Shown here piece after piece: positions 41,551 to 49,609 of a DNA stretch of 64,000 nt. Both the position numbers and the translations under genes were made by a program. The notes beneath the pieces are model-generated. The model saw only the letters and a list, made by a program, of their open reading frames with translations. It was not told where the DNA came from and did no database searches. The stretch's first letter is position 1, and each line of letters opens with the position of its first letter. The stretch spans positions 62,001 to 126,000 of the forward strand of contig NZ_QZWI01000011.1 of assembly GCF_003614975.1 (NCBI RefSeq). The letters run 5' to 3'. Origin of the DNA: Rahnella bruchi. Its GTDB lineage: Bacteria; Pseudomonadota; Gammaproteobacteria; Enterobacterales; Enterobacteriaceae.

Positions 41551-42432
41551 TCAGCTTTTAACGTTTGCCATCGCCAAATATGCGGTCACCGCATTACCCG
41601 GTTCCTGCATGCGGCTGATCATCACCAGATTCGCCGTCAGTTCTAGTGCATTCAGGCTGCGGTAAACCAGTCCGGGAATATTCACCTGTTGCACGGGCGC
41701 GGGGATCAGCGCCAACCCCAGTCCGGCGGCGGCAATGGCCAGAACGCTCAGCGTGCTGTTTGACCGGTGTGCCACGCGAAAGCTGTCCCCCAGCTGTTGC
41801 GCCAGAACCACCGTCAGATTTTCATGGGTATCGTGCGCGTCATACAACACCAGCGGCTGACCGGCGAGCATGTCAACCGTGAGTTGCGGATGCGCGGCAA
41901 GAAGATGATCGTCACACAGGGCAATCATGATTTCCCAGTTTCCGGCCTTCTGTACCCTGATTTGCGGATCCGCAGTCGTGCTGTTATCGGGCGTATAGCC
42001 GATATCAATGCGTCCGGCGAGGATCGCTTCCACCTGCTGCTGCGGCGCAATTTCCTGAATTATAATTTCTGCATCCGGATGGGTTTTACGAAAACGACGT
42101 ATATCGGCAATCATTTTACCGCTGAAAATGGCGTTTCCGGCAAATCCGACCCGCACGCGCCCTGTCTCACCGCGCATCGCGCGTTCAACGGCCAGACGGG
42201 TATGTTCCACCTGTTCCAGCGTCAGCCGGGCTTCGGCCAGTAACAGTATTCCGGCTTCGGTGAGCTCGACACGGCGGCTGGTGCGGATAAACAGCGGGCC
42301 GCCCAGCTCCGTTTCCAGCGCTTTAATCTGCATGCTCAGCGCAGGCTGAACGATATTGAGTCGCTCGGCGGCGCGCCCAAAATGCCCTTCTTCTGCCACA
42401 GCCACGAAATAACGTAAGTGTCGGAGTTCCAT
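41551..42432 (-). CDS. LysR-family regulator
   Basis: A 293-residue LTTR. The HTH is in MELRHLRYFVAVAEEGHFGR and AAERLNIVQPALSMQIKALE; the effector domain includes VRVGFAGNAIFSGKMIADIR and GLGLALIPAPVQQVNIPGLV. ATG 42432 was chosen because GAGG lies 5 bases before it and the family start is MELRHLRYF; longer in-frame starts run into the divergent promoter. It is divergent from the SnoaL-like gene with 107 bp between starts and probably controls it. Its DNA-binding domain is related to the LysR fragment at 38.3 kb. Confidence 0.9.
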   Translation of the reverse strand: MELRHLRYFVAVAEEGHFGRAAERLNIVQPALSMQIKALETELGGPLFIRTSRRVELTEAGILLLAEARLTLEQVEHTRLAVERAMRGETGRVRVGFAGNAIFSGKMIADIRRFRKTHPDAEIIIQEIAPQQQVEAILAGRIDIGYTPDNSTTADPQIRVQKAGNWEIMIALCDDHLLAAHPQLTVDMLAGQPLVLYDAHDTHENLTVVLAQQLGDSFRVAHRSNSTLSVLAIAAAGLGLALIPAPVQQVNIPGLVYRSLNALELTANLVMISRMQEPGNAVTAYLAMANVKS

Positions 42433-42539
42433 TACTGCCTCATTCATCATTAAAAATGATTGTTCAGTCAAATCTATATATTTGAGTTTAACGTGGTTCT
42501 TGACCAAACTGAACACATCAACGTAAAAGGAAATAACCA

Positions 42540-43124
42540 ATGCAAACCCAACAACTGCAAGACCGTCAGGCGCTGAACGACCTTATGAATGGCTGGATGC
42601 ATCGTGACCTGGCTGAATGGGAACAGTTACGTAATCTGTTCCATCCGGACGGCACCATTGAAATTACCTGGTATGAGGGGCTGGCGAGCGGTTTTGTCGA
42701 TGGTTCCATGCGCATGGGCGCTTCAGATTTGCGCACGAAACACATGATTGGCGCACCCGTCGTCACCTTTAACGAGCGTGGCGACAAAGCAATCCTTGAA
42801 ACCAATGCGATGATCATCGCTGAAAATGTAAAACTCAATGTTGGCTGTGAATGCCACAACCGTTTCTACGATCTGGCCGAAAAAAGAGACGGCCAGTGGA
42901 AACTGTTCCACCGTCAGAGCGTCTACGATATGGGCACGTTCACCTTCCCGCTGGGGCCGGTTGAAATTGACAGCAGCATTGCCGCCAAATATCCCCGTGA
43001 ATATGCCGCGCTGGCTTACCTGCTGGAACAAAGTGGTTTCCCGCTTAGCCGCGTATTTGCGACCCGTGGCAGTGAACTGGAAGCGAAAATGAAAGCGGAC
43101 GCGAAAAAATGGTTAGCGGTCTGA
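42540..43124 (+). CDS. SnoaL-like / NTF2-fold protein
   Basis: A 194-residue cytoplasmic protein with an NTF2-like cone fold of the SnoaL_4 type: LNDLMNGWMHRDLAEWEQLR, LFHPDGTIEITWYEGLASGF, KHMIGAPVVTFNERGDKAIL and CHNRFYDLAEKRDGQWKLFH, with the conserved Trp/Arg in HRQSVYDMG. Such proteins are cyclases, isomerases, dehydratases or ring-hydroxylase small subunits; no partner subunit is nearby. AAAGGAAATAACCA precedes the ATG. Probably under control of the divergent LysR. Confidence 0.8.
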   Translation: MQTQQLQDRQALNDLMNGWMHRDLAEWEQLRNLFHPDGTIEITWYEGLASGFVDGSMRMGASDLRTKHMIGAPVVTFNERGDKAILETNAMIIAENVKLNVGCECHNRFYDLAEKRDGQWKLFHRQSVYDMGTFTFPLGPVEIDSSIAAKYPREYAALAYLLEQSGFPLSRVFATRGSELEAKMKADAKKWLAV

Positions 43125-43166
43125 CAGTTTGAGGTTGAGTCCGGTCTCTGCCGGATGACGTCATGT

Positions 43167-43195
43167 TCAGGGGAGGCCATTGCCCCCCCTTTCTT
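43167..43195 (+). terminator. Possible terminator between convergent genes
   Basis: GGGGAGGC-CATT-GCCCCCC followed by TTTCTTTC, with one mismatch in the stem. Would end the SnoaL-like transcript. Confidence 0.4.
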
Positions 43196-44590
43196 TCAGG
43201 CCTTCACCAGCGCACGTGTTTTATCGAGTAAAAACGGGCGCAGATAACCCACGGTATTTGAAAGCACAATCACATCGTCAGAAAGGCGGATTTTTAGGAC
43301 TTCAGCCAGGTATTTTTTGCGCGCCACCATCCTTTGCCACACCTGCGGATACTCTCTTTCCAGCTCACGGCGCAACCTCTCATCTGCCAGCGCCACGGTA
43401 TCCTCTATGCTGCTGCCGCCGTAACCGGGCAGCGACGGGATAATATCTATCTGCAACAGCATCCCGCTCGACAGCGGCACGTCGGAATCCGGATAAACCG
43501 GTGAACACAGCCATTCCTCATCGGCGACCAGATGCCCCGGATTGAGATGCCAGTTCCAGGTTTTCTGCTCAAGCGTTTCTTGCACTAAGCGGTATAAATC
43601 GCCGCCACGCATGCCGATATGCAGATTTTCCAGCCAGGTCACGACCGTATGATAATAAGGGATCGCCAGACGTGGCAGCCAGTCCGCGACGTCTGCCGGT
43701 AATTCATCCTCACTGGCAACGACGTAGGCGGCCCGGCTCGATAATCCCCCTTTGTAGCCGACGGTCAGTGAGAATTTGTCACCGTGACGGATGATTTTGT
43801 CCGAGGGATAAAGATTCGCGTGAGCAAACCGGTCACCGGTCGCGGCAATCATAATCACATTATTCTGCTGACCGTCACCCGCCAGCAACTGACCGATTTC
43901 CTTCTCAGTTTTACCGGGTGCAATCGCGTCGAGTGCGCCCAGCAGACAGGACGACGCCAGATTTGCGCCGTACTCATAAAACGCGACTTCATTGGCGTTA
44001 TTAATGCACCTCGAGCCATTTTCTGGCGCGATAAACAGGCCGGTGGCGTTCACCACGTTTTCTTTGCCTCCGGCTGCAATACGCACGGCATCCAGAATAA
44101 ACGCCGGAACATCAAAGCTGTATTTATCGGATTCGGGATCTAAACGGAACAACTTCCAGCCCGCGACGCCGGTGGTCTGTGATACTTGCACTCCCGCCGT
44201 CGCCAGCAGATTTTCCAGCGGCTGAGGGTGTTTCATTGGCTGATTTGGCAGGGAAAACACCGGGGCATGCAGACAGGTTCCACTGTTACGGGCGTGCGGC
44301 ACCAGTTTCAGGTTTTCGTTGCCCATAATGTAAGTCAGTTTGCCGTCGGCGTTGACTACCAGCAACGCTTCTTCAAAACGCGGGATAAAACCTGAAAGAT
44401 ATTCGAAATTACCGCCGTGTTCTTTATCGGCATAAATCACCAGCGACGATAAACCCTCGCTCTGCATGGCGCTCAGGATACTGTTCAGGCGGGATTTCAT
44501 GGTGTCGTCGGACAATACCGATGTGGGCACTTGCCGGTAAATGGCCGGTGCCGGAACAGAGGTCAGTGCGTAAGCCGTTTCGGAGTTCAT
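43196..44590 (-). CDS. M24-family (Xaa-Pro peptidase-like) protein with a degenerate metal site
   Basis: A 464-residue creatinase/aminopeptidase P-like protein. The N-terminal domain includes EYLSGFIPRFEEALLVVNAD; the pita-bread domain follows from about residue 190. Metal-ligand positions: the two Asp region reads DKFSLTVGYKGGLSSRAAYV without Asp at the usual places; His is kept in LNPGHLVADEEW; one Glu is replaced by Asp in LLQIDIIPSLPG; the last Glu remains in GSSIEDTVALAD. Metal-dependent peptidase activity is therefore doubtful. The start is preceded by AAGGAAAC. It stands alone between a SnoaL-like gene and a GFA protein, 29 bp from the latter on the same strand. Confidence 0.75.
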   Translation of the reverse strand: MNSETAYALTSVPAPAIYRQVPTSVLSDDTMKSRLNSILSAMQSEGLSSLVIYADKEHGGNFEYLSGFIPRFEEALLVVNADGKLTYIMGNENLKLVPHARNSGTCLHAPVFSLPNQPMKHPQPLENLLATAGVQVSQTTGVAGWKLFRLDPESDKYSFDVPAFILDAVRIAAGGKENVVNATGLFIAPENGSRCINNANEVAFYEYGANLASSCLLGALDAIAPGKTEKEIGQLLAGDGQQNNVIMIAATGDRFAHANLYPSDKIIRHGDKFSLTVGYKGGLSSRAAYVVASEDELPADVADWLPRLAIPYYHTVVTWLENLHIGMRGGDLYRLVQETLEQKTWNWHLNPGHLVADEEWLCSPVYPDSDVPLSSGMLLQIDIIPSLPGYGGSSIEDTVALADERLRRELEREYPQVWQRMVARKKYLAEVLKIRLSDDVIVLSNTVGYLRPFLLDKTRALVKA

Positions 44591-44619
44591 TGCGTTTCCT
44601 TATGCGTCAGAAATCGTTT

Positions 44620-45042
44620 TTAGTTTTTGGGTTGGGAGGATGTGGATTCGTAGATGATATAACCGGCCACGCCGCCCTTCCCGCCATCTTTAGGATGGTT
44701 GATGCCATCGCTGACCGGCACGGGTGAAAAATCGAAGGGCGAGAAGCTTTCGATACAGGCGACATTGACGCCATAACACTCAGGATTGGAGCGCCGTTGG
44801 TGGAAGGTATAAATGCCACACACTGAGCAGAAAAAGTGTACTGCTTCGCCGGTATTAAAGCGGTATTCCGTCAGCTTATCCTTGCCTTGGGTGATTTCAA
44901 TTTCACCCGCTGTAACCACTACCGCGCCGCGCATACGGCAAAATGAGCAGTTGCAGCGCAGCACGCCATTAAACCCGTCGGTCAGTGCGACCTTAAACGC
45001 GACGGCACCACAATGGCATTGAGCGGATAATTTATCTGACAT
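44620..45042 (-). CDS. GFA (glutathione-dependent formaldehyde-activating) family protein
   Basis: A 140-residue zinc protein of the GFA/CENP-V fold. Cys clusters: QCHCGAVAFKV (residues ~8-18), RCNCSFCRMRG (~29-39) and FCSVCGIYTFHQRR (~71-84), the classic arrangement for one or two Zn2+. Family members include Gfa/S-hydroxymethylglutathione synthase, but most have unknown reactions. AAGGAGATTGCC precedes the ATG. It is the first gene of a short unit with the M24 protein downstream. Confidence 0.87.
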   Translation of the reverse strand: MSDKLSAQCHCGAVAFKVALTDGFNGVLRCNCSFCRMRGAVVVTAGEIEITQGKDKLTEYRFNTGEAVHFFCSVCGIYTFHQRRSNPECYGVNVACIESFSPFDFSPVPVSDGINHPKDGGKGGVAGYIIYESTSSQPKN

Positions 45043-45224
45043 GGCAATCTCCTTATGTCGGAGGACGGGACGGATGGGCGAAGAAAATGTTGTACCAAAT
45101 TTCGTCGCGCATTACAGCATTCCATCAAAAAGCCCACTTTTTAGCCGTAAAGCATTCATGCTTTCTATCAATTTCCCGTTTTGAGATCTCATACCAACTT
45201 TCTGTCACATATTTTGTTTTACTA

Positions 45225-45236
45225 CCCAACGTTGGG
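45225..45236. promoter_or_regulatory. Palindrome CCCAACGTTGGG upstream of the phosphatase gene
   Basis: A 12-bp perfect palindrome 60 bp before the acid phosphatase start, just after CTGTCACATATTTTG, which resembles a half Pho box. Operator role is a guess. Confidence 0.4.
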
Positions 45237-45295
45237 AAATGTTACGAAAGTGATTTCGTAATGAAAATAAAATAGCTGCATGTAAGGAAGCTGAC

Positions 45296-46033
45296 ATGAA
45301 AAGACTGACTACTTTTTGCCTCGCGGGACTTGTTTCATTTAATGCGTTTGCCCTGACCGGCAACGATGCCACCACCAAACCGGACCTCTACTATTTAAAG
45401 AACGATCAGGCCATCAACAGCCTGACCCTGTTGCCACCACCACCGGCGGTGGGCAGCATTGCATTCCTTAATGATCAGGCGATGTATGAACAGGGTCGTC
45501 TGTTGCGTTCAACCGAACGCGGCAAGCAGGCAGCTGAAGATGCGAACCTGAGCGGTGGCGGTGTGGCGAATGCCTTCTCCGGCGCGTTTGGTTCGCCAAT
45601 CACCGCCAAAGACACGCCGGAGCTACACAAACTGCTGACCAATATGATTGAAGATGCAGGGGATCTTGCGACGCGTGGTGCAAAAGAGAAGTACATGCGT
45701 ATCCGCCCGTTTGCGTTCTACGGCGTCCCAACGTGTAACACCACGGAGCAGGATAAGCTTTCTAAAAACGGCTCTTATCCTTCCGGTCATACTTCTATCG
45801 GCTGGGCGACGGCATTAGTGCTGACTGAAATCAACCCGCAACGTCAGGATCAGATCCTTCAGCGCGGTTATGATTTAGGCCAGAGCCGCGTGATTTGCGG
45901 ATACCACTGGCAGAGTGATGTGGATGCGGCGCGTATCGTCGGTTCTGCCGTTGTAGCTACGCTGCATACCAACGACGCTTTCCAGCAGCAACTGAAGAAA
46001 GCCAAAGAAGAGTTCGCTAAACAACACAAATAA
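45296..46033 (+). CDS. phoC: Class A non-specific acid phosphatase (PhoC/PhoN type)
   Basis: A 245-residue periplasmic phosphomonoesterase. Signal peptide [18 protein letters not shown] (cleavage about 20). The PAP2-type active site is complete: [27 protein letters not shown] and [17 protein letters not shown], which match the class A signature K-x6-RP ... PSGH ... SR-x5-H-x3-D. It releases phosphate from many organic monoesters and may transphosphorylate. phoC and phoN cannot be told apart by sequence here. AAGGAAGC lies before the ATG; a bidirectional terminator follows. Confidence 0.9.
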   Translation: MKRLTTFCLAGLVSFNAFALTGNDATTKPDLYYLKNDQAINSLTLLPPPPAVGSIAFLNDQAMYEQGRLLRSTERGKQAAEDANLSGGGVANAFSGAFGSPITAKDTPELHKLLTNMIEDAGDLATRGAKEKYMRIRPFAFYGVPTCNTTEQDKLSKNGSYPSGHTSIGWATALVLTEINPQRQDQILQRGYDLGQSRVICGYHWQSDVDAARIVGSAVVATLHTNDAFQQQLKKAKEEFAKQHK

Positions 46034-46058
46034 GCGTTTTTTGCTTCCTGCAGGACAA

Positions 46059-46090
46059 CAAAAAACCGGCCTGATAAGCCGGTTTTTTTA
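46059..46090. terminator. Bidirectional terminator between phosphatase gene and yebG
   Basis: AAAAAACCGGC-CTGATAA-GCCGGTTTTTTT: a symmetrical stem with A- and T-runs for both convergent genes. Confidence 0.9.
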
Positions 46091-46108
46091 TAAAGAGCAG
46101 AAAGCGGA

Positions 46109-46492
46109 TCAGGCCGCTTTAACAGCACGCGCCTTTTTAGGGGCTGGCGCAGCTGCGATTTCTTCAGTAATTTCTTCCGCTGATTCTTCTTCAATCACGG
46201 CTTCAGTCACAACCGGTTCTTCAGTCTGCACGACAGGGGCTTTCGCTGTTTCTTCTTCCGGCAGCTTGCTGGTGCGCAAGATGTGCTGAACGGTATCTTT
46301 TTGCTCAGCCAGGCGAAGGGCAATGTTTTCTGCCAGCGATTCATCAATTTCCAGTTCGCTCTGCAACAGCCAGTCGGTAAAAGCATCTGCCATATCGAGC
46401 ATTTTGTCGTAAGCGTCCGCTTCTTTCTTATTGGCAAAAGTCATTTTTTCTTCACCTTTTCTGACGACAACAAACTTTGTTTCAACAGCCAT
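46109..46492 (-). CDS. yebG: SOS-inducible protein YebG
   Basis: A 127-residue protein whose first ~75 residues match E. coli YebG: MAVETKFVVVRKGEEKMTF, NKKEADAYDKMLDMADAFTD and RLAEQKDTVQHILRTSKLPE. E. coli YebG has 96 residues; this one carries a longer Glu/Ala/Val-rich low-complexity tail (EEPVVTEAVIEEESAEEITE) ending in basic PKKARAVKAA. The function is unknown but it is LexA-controlled, and a consensus LexA box lies just upstream. AGGAGCG is the ribosome site. Confidence 0.92.
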   Translation of the reverse strand: MAVETKFVVVRKGEEKMTFANKKEADAYDKMLDMADAFTDWLLQSELEIDESLAENIALRLAEQKDTVQHILRTSKLPEEETAKAPVVQTEEPVVTEAVIEEESAEEITEEIAAAPAPKKARAVKAA

Positions 46493-46505
46493 GATTCGCT
46501 CCTGA

Positions 46506-46525
46506 TACTGTATTTACATACAGTA
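46506..46525. promoter_or_regulatory. LexA (SOS) box of yebG
   Basis: TACTGTATTTACATACAGTA contains CTGT-N8-ACAG in a nearly perfect 20-bp dyad, 14 bp upstream of the yebG start, as in E. coli. Confidence 0.93.
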
Positions 46526-46600
46526 TGTAAAATGATGAATGCAGGATACCGCATTCAGCCGCCATTTTACAACGCGCAGTGTCAAAGTTTTACTACTCAT

Positions 46601-47284
46601 TTAACCCAGACGGACTGACACTTCCACATCATCGCCAAAAGCCACGGAAAGATAGCCGTTTGCAGGTGACCGCACGTGGTCCAGATACACCTGATTATAA
46701 CTGGCGTCGTCCGCGACAATCAGCGTGCCCGGCCGGAAACGGCTTTCGAGCAGTTGTAGAATGTCGTCATACAGCGCTTTGGCACCGTCGAGCACCAGCA
46801 GGTCGATTGTCTCTGGCAGATTAACCGCCAGCGTTTGCAGCGCATCCCCGGCGCGGACTTCCACTAAATCTGCCACGCCGCCTTCCTGCAAATGCTCACG
46901 GGCTTTCGCGACTTTCGCCGGTTCGAACTCGCTGGTGATCAACCGGCCACCGCCATTATCACGCAGAGCGGCGGCCAGATGGAGTGTCGACAGGCCAAAT
47001 GAGGTGCCGAATTCCACCACCGACGTTGCCTTAGAACTGCGGGTCAGCATGTAAAGCAGTTTGCCGGTATCGCGGGAAACCGGCAGCCACATGTCCTTCA
47101 GCAAACCGTACAAATCCAGATATTCCGTTTTGCTGTGCATCATGCGCGTGGTATCGCTTTCTGGGATCTGCGAGAAATTAAAACCGGTCGCCGTGCTGGC
47201 TTCGCTGAACAGGCGGTCAAGTAAAGGCGCCATCGGGGCGCTGGACAGGGTATTTTTTGTCGTCATCAGTGTGCTGATAGTCAT
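46601..47284 (-). CDS. Class I SAM-dependent O-methyltransferase
   Basis: A 227-residue methyltransferase of the Methyltransf_3/24 type. SAM motifs: SVVEFGTSFGLSTLHLAAAL (motif I, about 86-105), GGRLITSEFEPAKVAKAREH, LVEVRAGDALQTLAVNL and IDLLVLDGAKALYDDILQLL with the metal/catalytic Asp, then GTLIVADDASYNQVYLDHVR. ATG 47284 was chosen because homologues begin shortly before this point; AGGAAA lies ~10 bases before. It is divergent from a TetR gene across a palindromic operator, so it is probably induced by a toxic small molecule that it methylates. Confidence 0.85.
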   Translation of the reverse strand: MTISTLMTTKNTLSSAPMAPLLDRLFSEASTATGFNFSQIPESDTTRMMHSKTEYLDLYGLLKDMWLPVSRDTGKLLYMLTRSSKATSVVEFGTSFGLSTLHLAAALRDNGGGRLITSEFEPAKVAKAREHLQEGGVADLVEVRAGDALQTLAVNLPETIDLLVLDGAKALYDDILQLLESRFRPGTLIVADDASYNQVYLDHVRSPANGYLSVAFGDDVEVSVRLG

Positions 47285-47332
47285 CTTAAAAGTTTCCTGT
47301 ATCAGATTGAGCACATCGGCGTGCTTGACTAA

Positions 47333-47382
47333 AATGCGAGGGATTCATCGCGTTAAAAATTATGCGATGATTTCCTCGCATT
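47333..47382. promoter_or_regulatory. Large palindromic operator between O-methyltransferase and TetR genes
   Basis: AATGCGAGGGATTCATCGC (47333-47351) and GCGATGATTTCCTCGCATT (47364-47382) are inverted copies matching at 17 of 19 bases around a 12-base AT-rich centre. The position between divergent starts makes it the likely TetR site(s). A further TTCGCATT follows at about 47389. Confidence 0.75.
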
Positions 47383-47417
47383 CACTATTCGCATTCTCTG
47401 ACAGGAAAAACGCGCCC

Positions 47418-48044
47418 ATGACAAACCGCCAGACCCCGCAGGTTTCCTCGCGAAAAGAGCCCAAGCAGTCCCGTTCTGCGGAGCTGGTCGCCACCATTCT
47501 GGAAGCTGCCACTCAGGTTTTAGCTAAGGAAGGCGCGACCCGGTTTACCACCGGGCGCGTGGCCGAAAGAGCCGGGATCAGCATCGGTTCCCTGTATCAG
47601 TATTTCCCTAATAAAGCGGCGATCCTGTTTCGGCTGCAAAATGATGAATGGCGGCAGACCACCGATATGCTGCGCACCATTCTTGCTGACACCACGCAGC
47701 CGCCGCTGGTGCGACTGCACACGCTGGTGCATGAATTTATCCGTTCAGAATGCGAGGAAGCGCAGATGCGCGGTGCGCTCGATGATGCCGCCCCGCTCTA
47801 TCGCGATGCGCCTCAGGCCCGCGAGGCACGGGCGGCGGGAGAAAGCGTGTTTAACGATTTTATGCGTGAAGTTTTGCCGGAACTCGCCGAAGACAAGCGC
47901 GCGCTGGCGCGGGATCTGATTTCCACCACGCTCAGCGCTGTCGGCAGGGATTTTTCTGCCAGTCCCCGCACGGGTGATGAAATAAAAATCTACGCAGATG
48001 CGCTGGCCGATATGTTTACTGCGTATGTGCAGGTAAATGCATGA
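47418..48044 (+). CDS. TetR/AcrR-family regulator
   Basis: A 208-residue TetR protein. The HTH is in ILEAATQVLAKEGATRFTTG and RVAERAGISIGSLYQYFPNK (residues ~32-72); the C-terminal ligand domain is all-helical (TetR_C_33-like), with ARDLISTTLSAVGRDF. ATG 47418 was chosen from homology and AGGAAA upstream, although the frame is open far upstream through the methyltransferase gene. It probably represses itself and the divergent methyltransferase. Confidence 0.9.
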   Translation: MTNRQTPQVSSRKEPKQSRSAELVATILEAATQVLAKEGATRFTTGRVAERAGISIGSLYQYFPNKAAILFRLQNDEWRQTTDMLRTILADTTQPPLVRLHTLVHEFIRSECEEAQMRGALDDAAPLYRDAPQAREARAAGESVFNDFMREVLPELAEDKRALARDLISTTLSAVGRDFSASPRTGDEIKIYADALADMFTAYVQVNA

Positions 48045-48129
48045 CATGACGTGAATTTCGTAGGTTTAGCGGCTAAGGTAAAACAGCCCGTTTTACTATT
48101 AATCTGAACAATGAAACTGAGAGAAACCT

Positions 48130-48591
48130 GTGACCAATCTGAAAGACGTATGCCGCTGGACTAAAGACCCCTATCTGATCACCACCGATATAAATCAGGT
48201 GGATATTCCTGCCGTCCACGCCTATCTGACCCGCTCAAGCTGGGCACCGGGCATTGACGAACAAACGGTGAGCGATGGCGCCGAAAACAGCCTGAATTTC
48301 AGTTTGTTCGACGGTGAAAAACAGATCGGTTATGCCCGGTTCATCACCGATTACGCCACCTTTGCGTACCTGTGCGATGTGTACGTGCTGGAAGAATATC
48401 AGGGGAAAAATCTGGGAGCCTGGCTGATTGAATGTGTCCAGTCGCATCCGGTCACCGCCAGACTGCGCAGGATGGCGCTCTTTACTTCAACGGCACCGTG
48501 GCTGTACGAAAAGTTTGGCTATACGCCGGTCAACGAACCCAATTACACCTGGGTGATCACCCGTCCGGGGATTTACCAGAAGAAAGACTGA
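48130..48591 (+). CDS. GNAT-family N-acetyltransferase
   Basis: A 153-residue acetyltransferase. Motif A for acetyl-CoA binding is in LCDVYVLEEYQGKNLGAWLI (Q/R-x-x-G-x-G/A variant QGKNLG), followed by ALFTSTAPWLYEKFGYTPVN, where motif B has the Tyr general acid. The start is a GTG at 48130 after GAGAAACCT; no in-frame ATG lies close by. Similar to small stand-alone GNATs; substrate unknown. Confidence 0.83.
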   Translation: MTNLKDVCRWTKDPYLITTDINQVDIPAVHAYLTRSSWAPGIDEQTVSDGAENSLNFSLFDGEKQIGYARFITDYATFAYLCDVYVLEEYQGKNLGAWLIECVQSHPVTARLRRMALFTSTAPWLYEKFGYTPVNEPNYTWVITRPGIYQKKD

Positions 48592-48619
48592 TCACGGCTG
48601 GTGAAAGATTTGATTGTTT

Positions 48620-49486
48620 TCAGCCAACGTCTGCCATCTCCGTCACTATCCGTACAAAGTTATCGCGGATTAAATCTGCACTGCGCGGATCCCAGGCGAT
48701 CCCGACCAGCCAGCGGGTGGCTTTGCCGCTCAGCTGCAGCGTTTTCAGGCCGGGCGACGCAATGTGCATGACGCTTTTGGGCAGCAGCGCCACGCCGACT
48801 CCGGCCACAACCAGCGCGACAATCGTCTGGATATCTTCGGACTGTTGCACAGAGGACGTGTACAGCTGGTTTTCATCCAGAAAGCGGTCAGTTTGCGTAT
48901 TCAGCCCGCGTCCGCGATCGGGGTATAAACGCAGCAGCGGTTTCTGTTTCAACCAGCCAGCCACCGTCGTGCCGTTGTCAGCCGGTACCACAAACACCAG
49001 TTCATCTTCGAACAAGGCGTGATAACTCAGCGGCGCAGCGGGTGGCACGCGGACAAATCCAATCTGTAATTCCCCGCTTTGCAGCATGTCGTATTGCACA
49101 GCGGAAGGCAGATCCTCCAGCGTGATATCCACGCCGGGGTACACTGCCCTGAATCTGGCGATGCACTGCGGCGCAAAGGTAAACGCCGACAAACCGAACC
49201 CCGCCGCAAGCAACCCTTCTCCGCCCTTTTCCACCTGACCGGCGTGCTGCATAAAAGCTGTCATTTGCCGCAGCACTTTCTCCGCTTCCGGTAAAAGGCG
49301 TCGTCCTCCCGGCGTGAGCACCGTGCCGTGGCGACCGCGGTCAAACAGCGTCACGTTAAGGGTGAATTCCAGCAAACTGATCTGCTTGGTCAACGCCGGC
49401 TGCGAGATGGAAAGCTGATTTGCCGCCGCGGCGTAATTCCCTTCCTGTGCCAGCGTGACAAACGCTTTGAGCAAACGCGTATTCAT
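48620..49486 (-). CDS. LysR-family regulator, divergent from nitrilase gene
   Basis: A 288-residue LTTR. HTH: RLLKAFVTLAQEGNYAAAAN and QLSISQPALTKQISLLEFTL; effector domain: GFGLSAFTFAPQCIARFRAV and VALVVAGVGVALLPKSVMHI. ATG 49486 was chosen over one 42 bp upstream because ACGGAATG lies before it and the family start MNTRLLKAF follows. Starts of this gene and the nitrilase gene are 123 bp apart, the usual arrangement of an LTTR and its target. Confidence 0.9.
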   Translation of the reverse strand: MNTRLLKAFVTLAQEGNYAAAANQLSISQPALTKQISLLEFTLNVTLFDRGRHGTVLTPGGRRLLPEAEKVLRQMTAFMQHAGQVEKGGEGLLAAGFGLSAFTFAPQCIARFRAVYPGVDITLEDLPSAVQYDMLQSGELQIGFVRVPPAAPLSYHALFEDELVFVVPADNGTTVAGWLKQKPLLRLYPDRGRGLNTQTDRFLDENQLYTSSVQQSEDIQTIVALVVAGVGVALLPKSVMHIASPGLKTLQLSGKATRWLVGIAWDPRSADLIRDNFVRIVTEMADVG

Positions 49487-49609
49487 TTTTACATTCCGTT
49501 TGGTTATCACAATAAGAAAACTATTCATTATAAAGTTATCAGCCGCATTGCTCTAATACCAGCTCTGATACCAGATCAGTTTCCCCCCTTAACGCTACGG
49601 AGAATAACC

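Noticed and set aside
47061-47417. N-terminal extension of the TetR gene
   Set aside because: It overlaps the divergent methyltransferase gene and the operator; ATG 47418 has a ribosome site and gives a normal TetR length.
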